Notes under the pieces: model-generated
Database searches by the model: none
Seen by the model: only the letters and a program-made list of their open reading frames with translations
What the model was told of the DNA's origin: nothing
Assembly: GCA_028015205.1 (NCBI GenBank)
Contig: CM051520.1
Span: forward strand, 64,240,694-64,304,693
From: Mytilisepta virgata
Taxonomy: Eukaryota > Mollusca > Bivalvia > Mytilida > Mytilidae
Direction: 5' to 3'
Length of the DNA: 64,000 bases
Program-made: the position numbers and the translations under genes
Shown here: piece after piece, positions 1 through 11,361 of the stretch
How the letters are laid out: each line of letters opens with the position of its first letter
How positions within the stretch are numbered: the first letter of the stretch is position 1

Positions 1-144
1 GATGCTTGTGGCCAAGTTTGGTTCAATTTGGCACAGTAGTTTCAGAGGAGAAGATTTTTGTAAAAGTTAACAGACGACGACGACGGACGACGGACGCCAA
101 GTGATGAGAAAAGCTCACTTGACCCTTTGGGTCAGGTGAGCTAA
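1..144 (+). repeat. Family E hairpin-ended repeat, 3' end only
   Basis: The window opens inside a dispersed non-coding repeat. Its 3' end shows the family E signature: a GACGACGGACG-rich stretch, GCCAAGTGATG, then a hairpin with arms AGCTCACTTGACC and GGTCAGGTGAGCT. A near-identical 3' end is at 20600-20765. The distal arm (CAGGTGAGC) is the reverse complement of the GCTCACCTG found near family 5' ends such as 11362 and 63523. No coding capacity is visible. The family name is mine. Confidence 0.8.
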
Positions 145-981
145 TAACATTTAATTTATTAAATGACTGAGCTGGAATAACAGTTTTTTTCCCACAAAAT
201 CTACCCTCCGAGTTAAATATCATGTGTTACAAATGATTCTGATTTTTGTGATTTTTTTTAACCCTTTTGTTAAGGATATTCATAATGGAACAAATTTCTC
301 AAATCGAAGAAAAATGTATTGTTACTTTGAAAAAAAAACTGATTATCAATATCCATTGTTACAATGAATAAAGGTTTAATAAATTTTGCTACAACATAAT
401 TTCAAAACGTTAATTGTTAATTTTGTTGTCTAGTAATTTAATGTTTCTAGACTGCTCACAAAGTACCTTAAACTTAGATACTTTGGCTGCGGTTATTTTT
501 TTATTTATAATTTTGCCCTTTATACATGTATGTGCCAAACTTACACTAAATTACAAAAAAAAAAAACTAAAATAAATTCCAAGATAATTTCAACGTCTTT
601 TAAGTTGGAAAAAGGAATTTATTAACACTGGACACAGTTACAATGCTGTGATTTATATCAATTCTGTTAGGCTTAAACTGCTGTAATCATAAATTTCTTA
701 TCAAAACAGTTCAATTCAATATGCTTAATAATTCATATCCTGATATAGCGAGTTCTATTTATTTTTTATTCCAGAAAGTGTAAAAATTGTACAAAGTACC
801 GACACAAATTGCAAAATTCAACATCCATGTTTTAGTAAAATCCGCCGAACTATCCCAATAACAGAATATTCTGATTAACTTATTATAATAAAGTTATCTT
901 TATGATATTCAGCATTTACATCCATGTATAAAAGACATATCTGACTATTCTTGTAATAATAAAATTGTTATATATGCTTAC
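145..981. other. AT-rich DNA without a recognisable gene
   Basis: Nothing beyond homopolymer A/T runs and short AT-rich words is visible. The first bases downstream of exon 3 on the minus strand (976-981, GTAAGC) look like a splice donor, so this stretch is probably intronic. No convincing further exon was found here, and the gene may continue beyond the window start. Confidence 0.5.
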
Positions 982-1278
982 TCGGTAGTACATCAGACTT
1001 TGGTAGGTTACTGTTATAGCATGAACAGTCTTCAAATGAAGGTACACAGGTATTATTTTTTCGTCTTTGAATGAAGGTATATCCCTCTGCATTATCACAT
1101 CCACATGCCACATCATCTTTCGTTGATCCGAAATTAGCAATGAACTGTCCGATTTCCTTGCATGTAGATTTTATATAAACGCAATCATTTGTATCATTGG
1201 TATTAAAAATCATTGGCTGGTAGCGATTTAATTGACATTGTACAGTATCTAAATTTCCACTCCAAACCACACGGCGAC
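982..1278 (-). CDS. Exon 3 of secreted cysteine-rich protein (partial gene)
   Basis: This exon encodes about 99 residues with eight cysteines, including VQCQL, NDCVYIKSTCKE, VACGCD, NTCVPS and EDCSCY. It follows a minus-strand acceptor (TTATTTCAG, ending at 1279), and its first GT completes the Gly codon begun by exon 2. The open frame runs on to a stop at 968, but a donor GTAAGC at 976-981 cuts it first and leaves phase 1, as for the previous junction. From memory, the arrangement of a CNEEGQ-like motif, an RCDY-GY-F motif and a CxPSxEDCSCY motif recurs in many uncharacterised extracellular bivalve proteins. NNTC and NDT are possible N-glycosylation sites. No enzymatic motif is seen; a receptor or binding ectodomain is possible but unproven. 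Confidence 0.6.
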
Positions 1279-1479
1279 CTGAAATAAGTAAACTTCAGTA
1301 ACATTTTACCTGTAATTATAATGCTTTGTTTCTCTGCAGCTGAAAGTGTGTAGTACATGAATAGGCATGATTTTCTTTGTTTGAGAGCAACATGAGTAAA
1401 TGAAAGAACATTTGTGAGCACGCTCACATGCCATACGACCCCACATTGTCAATGGGAAATAAAATCCCACAAGATTCAT

Positions 1480-1690
1480 AATTTTAAAGACTCATAACTC
1501 CTACAAAAGTCAACTGATAAAATATTCTTGTGTATATGCACATTTAAATAGTATGTCCTCATTATCTACAAAGTTTCATGAAATTCTGTTGAGTGGTTTC
1601 AGAGAATATGCACTTAGAGACTGTTGCAGCAGTATATTTAGGCCAAATATCTAAGTTCAAAGGGCATAACTCCTAGAAACTAGAACTGTG
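1480..1690. repeat. Dispersed repeat module
   Basis: A stretch with ATCTACAAAGTTTCATGAAA, GTGGTTTCAGAG, CTGTTGCAGCAGTATAT and GGGCATAACTCCTAG matches 6490-6650 and its mirror in the large inverted repeat. It is one body unit of a dispersed non-coding family that here abuts element F. Confidence 0.6.
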
Positions 1691-1706
1691 AGGGGACCTC
1701 ACTAAC

Positions 1707-2183
1707 TATACCCCCGCTGCTGTTATAATTTAATGGACTAGGGCATCCATATCATGGTGAATTGTCTCACAATTTCTAATTCCAACTGGGTATAACTGAA
1801 GGAACAAAAGGGTATACCATTATGGGAAAAAGTATTGGACCAGGACATAGTTCGCATGCGCACATCGACTAGGATCTAACAGTATGCAAAGTTTAATTAA
1901 CTTCTGATAAGGCATGTTCGAGAAACTGCGGGTACAAAAAAAATTGAGGGATAGACAGAATTTCTAAGTCCAAAAGGGTATAAAATTATGGGAAAAAGTA
2001 TTGGACCAGGACATATTTCGCATTCGCACATCTACGTACTAGGATCTAACAGTATGCAAATTTTGATTAACCTCTGATAAGGCATGTTTGAGAAATTGCG
2101 GGTACAAAAAAATTCTGAACAGACAGACAGACGGACAGGCTGATTCCTATATACCCCACCAAACTTTGTTTGCGGGGGGTATA
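1707..2183 (+). repeat. Family F hairpin-ended repeat, complete
   Basis: The 5' end carries TATACCCCCGC. The 3' end is a hairpin (ATACCCC, loop, GCGGGGGGTATA) whose distal arm is complementary to that 5' motif with one base inserted. The body holds two tandem units starting at 1811 and 1978 (about 167 bp apart), each with ATTATGGGAAAAAGTATTGG and AGGATCTAACAGTATGCAAA. The unit before the hairpin ends in a GACAGACAGACGGACAGG stretch. No open frame is present. Confidence 0.7.
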
Positions 2184-3530
2184 AAAAGGGTCCAAGAATC
2201 AAATCGCCAGGTTACATTACTTAACAATGACTAACGAGTGGACATTTGTAAATGTTATTGTAATTGATGAAATGAAGACTATAACAATATGTAATGTGAT
2301 AGCAACCGGAAATTCTGCAAAAATGTTCCTAATGTATCCATAATAGGAGGTGCATATGTCCATGTAATATACAAACATTCTACCAAGTTCGAAGACTCTG
2401 TACTAAAAACTGAAGGAGATGATTACACAAAATAGGTTACCTGAAAATTGACTAAGTTTCACAATCCGGAAATTCCGCAAAAATGTTCCAAATGTATCCA
2501 CCATAATTGCACATGTCCATTATATAAAAACATAGCACTGAAGTGCTCATCTGCAACATTGCTGCTAAATATTTCGCACTAACCTCATTTTCCTATGCCT
2601 TATTCTTGTTTTGAGTCTTAGCAGGGTTTCTGATCTTAATAACTAAACACTGGTCCCACCTTCATCCGGATACTGCACTGCCATATAATAAATTTACTTC
2701 AAATCTACCATTATGCATAGAATAATTGATCACTGAACAAATTTGGAGACAATCATAGTCACTTTCTTAATTATGAATCATCAGATATACAATTCTTTGT
2801 TAGCAATTTTGATGCACAAGATGTGATTTATGACTCATCAGTTGTGCTCAAGGCCTAAAATGTGGAAATTCAAAAGGTTGAAGACCAATTCATAATTACC
2901 AAAATGACCAAAAGGGGTTACACAAAAAACCATTTAATGACATAGCCATGCACGACGGAGATACTCCTTAGTTAATGCAAAATTTTACACTTTTGTAACA
3001 ATATATTCTAAGTATCAGATTCGGCTTATTATCAAAATACTAGCAACTGAGCTGGGGATATCCTCTGGGATTTGGAGTCCATCAGCAATGGCATATAGAC
3101 TCCAATGGTAAAAATACAATTCTTTGATACCAATTTTGATGCTCAAGATGTGCATATTTCATAGACTTAAATCTCATCAGCTGTATTCAAGGCCTAAAAT
3201 TTTGAAATCCAATACAATAATAATTCAAAGGTCTGAAGTGCAATTCAATATCACCAAAATGACCAAAAGGGGTTATGCCAAAACCATCAAAGGACTGATC
3301 TCTGCATAAGGGAGATACTCAAGAAAAGAGATCGTCCAAAATTTCCAGTGCTCCAAATTCATAATAGCTTGTATGCCTGTAAAACAAAGAATTAACATAG
3401 GTAATTAAATTGATTAAATTTTTTTTTACAGTTAACTGTATATTTGTTCTGTGTTTACAAAACTAAAGTTAAACATAGTACTAAGCAGAAAGTGGCATCC
3501 AAAACATTGCATGTGCAAGTAAATAAACCA
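2184..3530. other. Intronic DNA with diverged duplicated segments
   Basis: Two degenerate pairs are visible. CCGGAAATTC-GCAAAAATGTTCC occurs near 2308 and 2466. CAAGGCCTAAAAT followed by CACCAAAATGACC-type text occurs near 2850 and 3190, about 340 bp apart. No gene, RNA gene or element terminus was recognised. A short open frame at 3124-3309 lies inside the second pair and looks accidental. Confidence 0.5.
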
Positions 3531-3860
3531 GAGGCTCCAAGGAGCCTGTATCACTGACCTGATATTTCCATTTTTTCATCAATAAGGGACCTTGAGATTA
3601 ACATTCATGCCATGTTTGGTTTCAGCCCATTCAGTAAGTGTCACGAAGAAGCCGTCTGTATGTACTTTTCATAGGGTCCTATGTTAAACTTCCGCTGAAG
3701 GTCATAATGGATGATAAATCGGCATCAAGGTAACAACACTTGGTCAGAAGTGTTGTTACCTTAAGTTTCGTTTCAATCCACTCAGTGGTTCTCTAGATGA
3801 AGATCTTTGTATAAAATTTCCAGTAGGGTCCTAAGGAATAAGTATAACGGCCACGCAATG
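3531..3860 (+). repeat. Family E repeat, 3'-truncated
   Basis: The 5' hairpin (GAGGCTCCAAGGAGCCTG) is followed by a decayed TCACTGACCTG sub-terminal motif. Body text with TAGGGTCCTATGTTAAACT matches other family E copies, especially the copy at 63523. No CAGGTGAGC 3' end follows, so the copy is truncated. It contains a perfect 14-bp-arm palindrome at about 3730-3764, built around TAACAACACTTGGTCAG. Confidence 0.65.
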
Positions 3861-6304
3861 CCCATGTTTTTGACAACTGCCCACCAACTATCCTATCCAA
3901 GTCGGATGGTTATTGACTTCGTTAAACGTGGGCATCCTTTATCTGGTGAAATTTCGTTTTGACTGTGAAAAAACACCATGGATAGTCAGCAGATCGATAT
4001 AATAAAACGGTTAAAAATTAACATTATGGTTTCTTTAATTCCGGAGTTATTGGCATTATCAGCCCAGTAGCCAGAATTTTTATCCTGGTATGATTTATTC
4101 ATACATGCCAATGCTCCGGATTTCTCCCAGAACCTCTGGAAATTTGACACCATCACCGGGTTACCGGGTGGACTTTAATATTCTCCAGGATTTCTAAATT
4201 TCCCAGGGATTTTTTTCAGAGCTTATACTTTTAAAAATGTAAGATAGACAAATTCCGTTCCCTTAATGAAGACACCAATTCAAAAGTCACCACAAGGTCT
4301 TCATCACAGTGGATACCCATATATATGTATTTACCTTTGTGTTTTCCTTACTGTTGTTCCAATCAAAATATCAAGAATTAAGATAATATTTTACATCAAA
4401 ATAAAGTAATATTCATAAACATTTATTTTTTGCAATCTGGAAACAGCTTCCAAATACCTTAAACTCGTTTTCGACCTGGGGCTTCGCGAGACCCCAGGCC
4501 CCTTGCCAGTTTTATCAGGGATTCTAGCAAAAATATGTTGGCAAGTATGTTAATTACTTAAATGCCTTTAAACTTTCCGTTCAAAATTTGACAAAAATTA
4601 CTAGAAATTTGTGATACATTTTATTATTATTTTAATTCCAATCCTTTTCATAATTTTATAATTTCCTATAGTCGGGAATTCTTTTTTACGTTCGTAATAA
4701 CAGATTTGTCCAACATCGGTGTCAGCAGCAACTGTATATAAATATATATATAATATTAGTATTATATGATCCCTGGTGTCAGCATAGATAAATGGGTCAT
4801 CCTGTAGACCAGCGAATGATTGACAATAATCTTGACCACGGTATATTGTTTGAAGTAACGGATCAGGGTATTATGAACTTAGTTGTGTAAAATGAATTAA
4901 CGAGTGTCAAAGAATGTATCTGTGACGATTACCAAAATATCGTGCAAAAACGGGCGGGAAAATATACGACGGTATGATAAAATCTTCAATCAATACAATT
5001 TGGAAAAACAACTAATGTATGCCATAAAAACGCAGACTTTCGTATGTTTGGGACAAATATTGAATTTTTATTGTGAACTTCTTAAATAGAGAAAATGTAA
5101 AGATATAAGTAGTTTTATTAAATATTACGGCAAACAATTTTTTTTGTTTTTGCCGAGGATAAGTGAGAACGAAATTTGATAAATGTAACTTCATTCCAAA
5201 AATGTTCAATAACAAATAATTATTTAAAAAAAGATTGACGATTCTTGTTCTTGGATATATTTATATCGTCATCCAAAACCACCCCTTCGAGTCAAATGAT
5301 TGCTCCATAGGAATTTCCCGTGCTGCAAGATTGTTGATATTACGACCAAACACTGTTCAGATAATTTATATGCTCTACTAATTGTCGAAAATAGCTGAAC
5401 GTCAAATTAGATGGATGCAGTATGGAATCGACAAAAATAAATTGGGTCAATTAATAATTATAAAAATAATACATGTGTTTTATTAATAATCCTTGTGCTA
5501 TCTTCTTAACCTTACAATTGTTTCTTTTATTCCATTCGTATAAAAAAGTGTACCTTTTTAAAATTAGAATATACTGCACACTTCGCATATTTTTTTCTTC
5601 ATATAATGAGAATTTATATTTAGACATTCTCCTTTAATTCCAGTGTACATAATACAATGTAATATTTCTGAGCATGCGCGATGTATGGTCCGAGATATGA
5701 TTAAAATGCACACCTGCAAACTCTATCTTAAAGGCAAATTTGTTTATAATTATTCAAACAATATTTTATTCATAAAAGTTATCACGAATAAGATTGGGCA
5801 GCAGGCTAAACCTATAAGTCCTCTCCGAAAAACACTAAATAGTCTAGAAAGTTCCTTGAAAAAATTGTGTACGAACCTGATAAATTGATACAGCCGGGTT
5901 TGGGGAAACAAACAATTATTTCTTTTTTGGTCATACGCAAAAATATTCATGAAAATATTAGGGTTTCAATCACTGCTCAGTGTATGGTAAATCAGTCGCA
6001 ACAGAACACCTGAGCATGGGAATTCATTATGTAATTAAATATATTTAAAAAGATAGAGATCAAAATGTCCCCAGGTAATGCACAAGCCTACAACTGGGAC
6101 TGGTTCAGCAACATTAACAAATGTTGAACGGGGCCCTGATAATGGAGACTGCACTATTTTAAATATTGTATGAATATGAAAACAGTAAGCAACGCAGGCG
6201 CATTTATAAAAAAGAAGTTTGATGCCCTAAAACAAACAGTAATACCAGTATGTTGACAATCTTACACCCTGCGTCAGCTTGATAAGCAAAGCTTATCTTC
6301 GCTG
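3861..6304. other. AT-rich intronic DNA, no recognised gene
   Basis: Mostly unclassified. A small hairpin at 4475-4498 pairs CCTGGGG with CCCCAGG around a TCGCGA core. (AT)n-like text lies near 4735-4770. Open frames at 4904-5089 and 5643-5888 show no family resemblance, splice context or codon pattern that would support a gene. Confidence 0.5.
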
Positions 6305-7624
6305 CAGCAGCGCTGCAGAAAAATACTCTACCAAGTTTGAAGACTCTGGATTGAAATTGCAAACTGTAGATGGAGTTGATTACACAAAAAAGGTACAAGT
6401 ACCCTACTTTCCCAGACCGCCCACCCGCCCATCCGACATTCACAATACTATAACCCGGACTTCTACTTCAAAAACAATGAATCATAATTTTCTGTCCATA
6501 TGCATATCTGAATAGTATGTCATTATCTACAAAGTTTCATGAAATTTTGTTGTGTGGTTTCAGAGGAGTTGTGCTAACAAACTGTTGCAGTAGTATATTA
6601 TGGTTAAACTTCTAAGTTCCAAGATGCACAAATCCTAGAAAAACCAGAAATCTATGATTACAAAGTTCTCCTGTCGATATGCAAATCTACATAGTACAAA
6701 TGTATGTCCTTATTAACTACAATTACTTAGTTTCATAAAATTATGTTGTGTGGTTTCAGAGGAATTGCGCTCACAAGAATAGGACTGATGGATGCGTCAA
6801 AAACATTATATCATCCGCAACTTTGTTGCGAGGGGTATAATAAGCTGAAGTTGTTTTTCACATTTCACATCGTTGTAAAGGCTGTAAGTAACTTAAATTT
6901 AAACATGTTACTCGTGAAATGTACTCTGCTCTTGATATCAATGTTCAGGTTGAAATAAAATTTGTATGGTTGGCTTAATATTTTGGGATTTTATTTGTCA
7001 GTTTGAAATTTAAGTCAGTTACCCCTCTCTTAGTCCAGTTTTTTACTAAGGGGAGCTTCTAAGAGAAAACGGTGAGAATGTATATTTTTTTTTCATTTGA
7101 ATTCTTACAGACGATGCACAGAAAACTGACTGCAGAAATATAATTTTATCAGAGTTTTAAGGCAGTTATTGGACACACAAAAGTAAATCAATACAAAAAA
7201 TAATGTCAATTTTAGCACTGTCGTTCAAAATTTAATTTTTTTTACATAACTGTCGATAAACCTCGGTACACTGTTGAGCAGATTTTGTAACTCTACTCGT
7301 ATGTAGTTACAATTTAACAAGCCTTGAACGCACACACTAACATGACTAAGGAAATAATATACTGGTATTGAATCACATTCCTGGGTTTTTTGTTTGTTTG
7401 TTTAGTTGGGGTTTTACTCCGTTTACAGCACATTTGGCTATTTCGCGGCGGCCAGTTTTTATTGGTGGAGGAAGCCGGAGTACCCGGAGAGGACCACGAC
7501 CTTCGGTAGGAAATGGGTTTTTTGTTATCTTAAAAAGAACAATATGAATATTCAAAATCAGTTGTAACAATGATTAGATGCATTACATAATTTTGTTTTC
7601 CCTATGTGCAGGACAACGTTATGA
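6305..7624 (+). repeat. Left arm of 1.32-kb inverted repeat
   Basis: This arm is mirrored by 8149-9468. Any position x in it pairs with 15773 minus x, which I checked at both ends and in the middle, so there is no net length difference. Only a few mismatches were seen (for example AACG/GACG at the inner end, and CATAAAA against CGTGAAA). The arm contains several older repeats, including a TATACCCC-type tail near 6835 and a SINE-like core. It therefore looks like a segmental inverted duplication rather than a simple transposon. Confidence 0.85.
7404..7518 (+). repeat. SINE-derived conserved core (Nin-DC-like), left copy
   Basis: AGTTGGGGTTTTACTCCG, then TTTGGCTATTTCGCGGCGG, TGGTGGAGGAAGCCGG, AGTACCCGGAGAG and CCACGACCTTCGGTAGG occur in order. 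From memory this matches the central domain of a widespread mollusc and eumetazoan SINE group (Nin-DC). No intact tRNA-like head was identified. The segment sits inside the inverted-repeat arm. Confidence 0.55.
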
Positions 7625-7889
7625 TTTTCAACAGAAACCTTAAGAAATGCCATTGCTACGCATTTTGTTTACATGAACGTCATTTCGGAACTTCTCTATC
7701 TTCTTTACAATAAAAGTAGAAAAAAAACGTTTGGAATTCACATGCAGAAATTTAATCACCGGGAAGTAGTTACAAATATAATGTATTTTTATCCCACCAA
7801 TTAAACACTTCAAGAACAGGAGAATAAAATATTGTCTTAGAAATATCGGACACAATGTAAATTTCTTAAGGTTTCTGTTGAAAATCATA
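7621..7889. repeat. Small foldback element in the inverted-repeat spacer
   Basis: A 28-bp terminal inverted repeat (starting ATGATTTTCAACAGAAACC) at 7621-7648 is matched in reverse at 7862-7889, enclosing about 210 bp. The open frame on the minus strand here is generated by this structure. It is probably a MITE-like insertion. No clear target duplication was seen. Confidence 0.6.
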
Positions 7890-7899
7890 GGAGAAACAC

Positions 7900-8066
7900 T
7901 GATTCTCCTTCAATTTACTCATGAGTTATAGAATTTCTCCACCCTCGATAGTTATATTTTAGATTTTAACACGCTTGCTAAAGCTCAGGTATTGAAAATT
8001 TATTAAAAAAATTACTATCGGGTGGAGAAATTTCATAACTTACACGTACATAAAGGAGAATCTATA
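7900..8066. repeat. Second small inverted repeat in the spacer
   Basis: GATTCTCCTT..., TATAGAATTTCTCCACCC and CGATAGT near 7902-7951 recur inverted as ACTATCGGGTGGAGAAA and AAGGAGAATC near 8013-8064. The arms are imperfect. The spacer of the large palindrome therefore contains two independent foldbacks. Confidence 0.5.
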
Positions 8067-8148
8067 TTTATACGCACATTCATGTAAACTTCCCTCTCAT
8101 AATAATTCTAACCCCTAGTGTATTTGAGAACACAAAACATGGTAGATG

Positions 8149-9468
8149 TCATAACGCTGTCCTGCACATAGGGAAAACAAAATTATGTAATGCATCTAAT
8201 CATTGTTACAACTGATTTTGAATATTCATATTGTTCTTTTTAAGATAACAAAAAACCCATTTCCTACCGAAGGTCGTGGTCCTCTCCGGGTACTCCGGCT
8301 TCCTCCACCAATAAAAACTGGCCGCCGCGAAATAGCCAAATGTGCTGTAAACGGAGTAAAACCCCAACTAAACAAACAAACAAAAAACCCAGGAATGTGA
8401 TTCAATACCAGTATATTATTTCCTTAGTCATGTTAGTGTGTGCGTTCAAGGCTTGTTAAATTGTAACTACATACGAGTAGAGTTACAAAATCTGCTCAAC
8501 AGTGTACCGAGGTTTATCGACAGTTATGTAAAAAAAATTAAATTTTGAACGACAGTGCTAAAATTGACATTATTTTTTGTATTGACTTACTTTTGTGTGT
8601 CCAATAACTGCCTTAAAACTCTGATAAAATTATATTTCTGCAGTCAGTTTTCTGTGCATCGTCTGTAAGAATTCAAATGAAAAAAAAATATACATTCTCA
8701 CCGTTTTCTCTTAGAAGCTCCCCTTAGTAAAAAACTGGACTAAGAGAGGGGTAACTGACTTAAATTTCAAACTGACAAATAAAATCCCAAAATATTAAGC
8801 CAACCATACAAATTTTATTTCAACCTGAACATTGATATCAAGAGCAGAGTACATTTCACGAGTAACATGTTTAAATTTAAGTTACTTACAGCCTTTACAA
8901 CGATGTGAAATGTGAAAAACAACTTCAGCTTATTATACCCCTCGCAACAAAGTTGCGGATGATATAATGTTTTTGACGCATCCATCAGTCCTATTCTTGT
9001 GAGCGCAATTCCTCTGAAACCACACAACATAATTTCACGAAACTAAGTAATTGTAGTTAATAAGGACATACATTTGTACTATGTAGATTTGCATATCGAC
9101 AGGAGAACTTTGTAATCATAGATTTCTGGTTTTTCTAGGATTTGTGCATCTTGGAACTTAGAAGTTTAACCATAATATACTACTGCAACAGTTTGTGAGC
9201 ACAACTCCTCTGAAACCACACAACAAAATTTCATGAAACTTTGTAGATAATGACATACTATTCAGATATGCATATGGACAGAAAATTATGATTCATTGTT
9301 TTTGAAGTAGAAGTCCGGGTTATAGTATTGTGAATGTCGGATGGGCGGGTGGGCGGTCCGGGAAAGTAGGGTACTTGTACCTTTTTTGTGTAATCAACTC
9401 CATCTACAGTTTGCAATTTCAATCCAGAGTCTTCAAACTTGGTAGAGTATTTTTCTGCAGCGCTGCTG
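8149..9468 (-). repeat. Right arm of 1.32-kb inverted repeat
   Basis: Reverse-complement partner of 6305-7624, separated from it by a 524-bp spacer. It ends at CTGCAGCGCTGCTG, mirroring the left outer end. Because both arms lie in intron 2 of the minus-strand gene, an unspliced transcript could fold into a duplex over 1.3 kb long. Confidence 0.85.
8255..8369 (-). repeat. SINE-derived conserved core (Nin-DC-like), right copy
   Basis: Exact mirror of the core at 7404-7518, in inverse orientation, at the coordinates predicted by the palindrome. It is not an independent insertion. Confidence 0.55.
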
Positions 9469-10166
9469 ATAAATTTTTGAAATATTTTTCGTACAGGTGG
9501 CATATATATGCAGGCAAAATGCTGTCTACAAAATTCTCAAATTTCACTTGCATAATTTTTATATTTTATATTTTTATATTAATGTTAAACTATGTTCGGC
9601 TTTTGCATCCATACTGGAAGGCAGTGAGAATTATCGGAGAGGATTCTGAAAGAGGGCCCTAAGGCCCATTGCTGCTGAATTTGATTCTAAATTTCCCATT
9701 GGTTTAAGGCCAGAGGATTTCTCTATTGGGTCCTATATTAAACTAAGGTTCGGTTGTGGCGGCCATCTTGTTTGAAATCGAAATCATTGGACACATTTCT
9801 ATGTGATTTATGCAATTTTGGGAGGCAGCGTGGGTCGTTACACATATGACTGAAAGATGACCGTTGCTACAAAATTTCCTATTACATGTATATGGCAATG
9901 TACATGTAGTTTGATAGAAGAAGATGCTTTAAAAAATGTATCCCCTTTTTTCTTAATATTTTTTTTAACAGACGGCATGCCGTTGAAAGTCGTGAATGCT
10001 AGGCGAAAACCTGGAAAGTGGCCACCAAAAGACCTTTCGACCAAATTTAGTTCCATTTGTCACAGCGGTTTCAGAGGAGAAGATATTTAAAGGAAAGCTT
10101 ACCATGACGGACGACGCCGGACGTTAAGTGATGGCAATAGTTCACAAGGCCCTTTGACAAGGTTTG
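9469..10166 (+). repeat. Family E repeat, 5'-truncated copy
   Basis: After unclassified AT-rich bases, family E body text is present (GGGTCCTATATTAAACTAAG, GGCGGCCATCTTG, GTTTCAGAGGAGAAGAT). It ends in GACGGACGACGCCGGACG, AAGTGATGGCAA and a decayed hairpin, TTCACAAGGCCC/TTTGACAAGG. The next copy begins immediately downstream. Confidence 0.65.
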
Positions 10167-11358
10167 TCTCAAGAGCCTGTATCGCTCAACAGGATTTAAC
10201 TTTTCACCTTGAGCAGGACTAAAAATTTAAAAGTTGCAGTCAATTTGCATAATTATTTTATAGGGTTCTATGTTAAACTAAGTTCAGCTATGGCAGTCAT
10301 CTTGATTGACAGTCCAGGTCAATGGAAACATTTCTAAAAGAGAACCATCTAAGGACCATTACTGCTTAGACTCGTTCCAACTGGCTAAGCGGTTTCAAAT
10401 GATTCAAAGAATTTTCCTATAGGGTCCAATATTTAACAAAGTTCGGCCATGGCAACCATCTTGGTTGACAATCCTGGTGATCGGACACATTTCTGAAAGA
10501 GGACCTCCTAAGGACCATTGCTGGTTCCAATATGTCAAGTGGTTTCAGACAAGAATATTTTCAATGAATTTTCCCATAGGGCTTTATGTTAACTAAGTTC
10601 GGCTGTGGCAGCCATCTTGGTTGACAGTGCGGGTCATCGGACGAAATTCTGAAAGGACCATCTAAGGACCATTGCTACCAAGTCTAGTTCTAATTGGCTT
10701 AGTGGTTTCAGACAAGAAGAATTTTGAGTGAATTTCCCAAAGGGTCCTATTTTAAACTGAGTTTGGCTGTGGTGGCCATCTTGGTTCAGAGTCCACAAAA
10801 TCGGACACAATTCCGAAAGAAGATCTCCTAAGGACCATTGCTGCCTAGTCTGGTTCCAATTGGTCAAGTTGTTTAAGACAAGAAGAGTTTTCAATGAATT
10901 TTCCAATAGGGCCCTATGTTAAACTAAGTTTGGCTGTGGTGGCCATCTTGGTTAACAGTCCAGGTCATCGGACATATTTCTGAGAACCTCCTAAGGACCA
11001 TTACTGCCATGTTTGGTTCCAATTGGCCTTGTTTCATAGAAGAAGATTTTTTTAAATTCATCCCCCCTTTTTCCTATTTTTAGTAACAGCAGCCATGTCG
11101 GTTGAAAGTCAGTTTTTGAGATACGAGACAAAAATTGCAGTTTACCCGCTATGTTCTATTTTTAGCAATGGGTGCCATGTTTGATTATTGATCAAAACCT
11201 CGGATACCATTTATAAACTAGCTACGCTAAGGAACATTTACTTAAAAAATTGAAGTATTTGGCCCAGTAGTTTCTGAGGAGAAGAGCCTTGTAATAGTTT
11301 ACCACGATGGACGACGACAGAAGCAAAGTGATGTCATAAGCCCACATAAGTGAGCTAA
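10167..11358 (+). repeat. Family E repeat with about 160-bp internal tandem units
   Basis: It starts with CTCAAGAGCCTGTATCGCTC and ends with CACATAAGTGAGCTAA. The body repeats a unit containing TAGGGTCC-ATGTTAAACT, GCCATCTTGGTTGACAGTCC and CTAAGGACCATTGCTG. The TAGGG marker falls at 10261, 10420, 10577, 10740 and 10907, a 157-167 bp period with moderate divergence between units. Confidence 0.75.
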
Positions 11359-11361
11359 CTA

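Noticed and set aside
968..1270. Exon 3 read through to the stop at 968 as the natural C-terminus
   Set aside because: A strong donor (GTAAGC) lies 13 bases before the stop and preserves splice phase, so continuation into another exon is more likely. The alternative cannot be excluded.
7640..7888. 82-codon minus-strand open frame in the palindrome spacer
   Set aside because: It is bounded by the 28-bp terminal inverted repeats of a small foldback element and has no coding features.
9330..9662. 110-codon open frame
   Set aside because: It crosses the right outer boundary of the inverted repeat, and its first part is the antisense of a repeat module present on the left arm.
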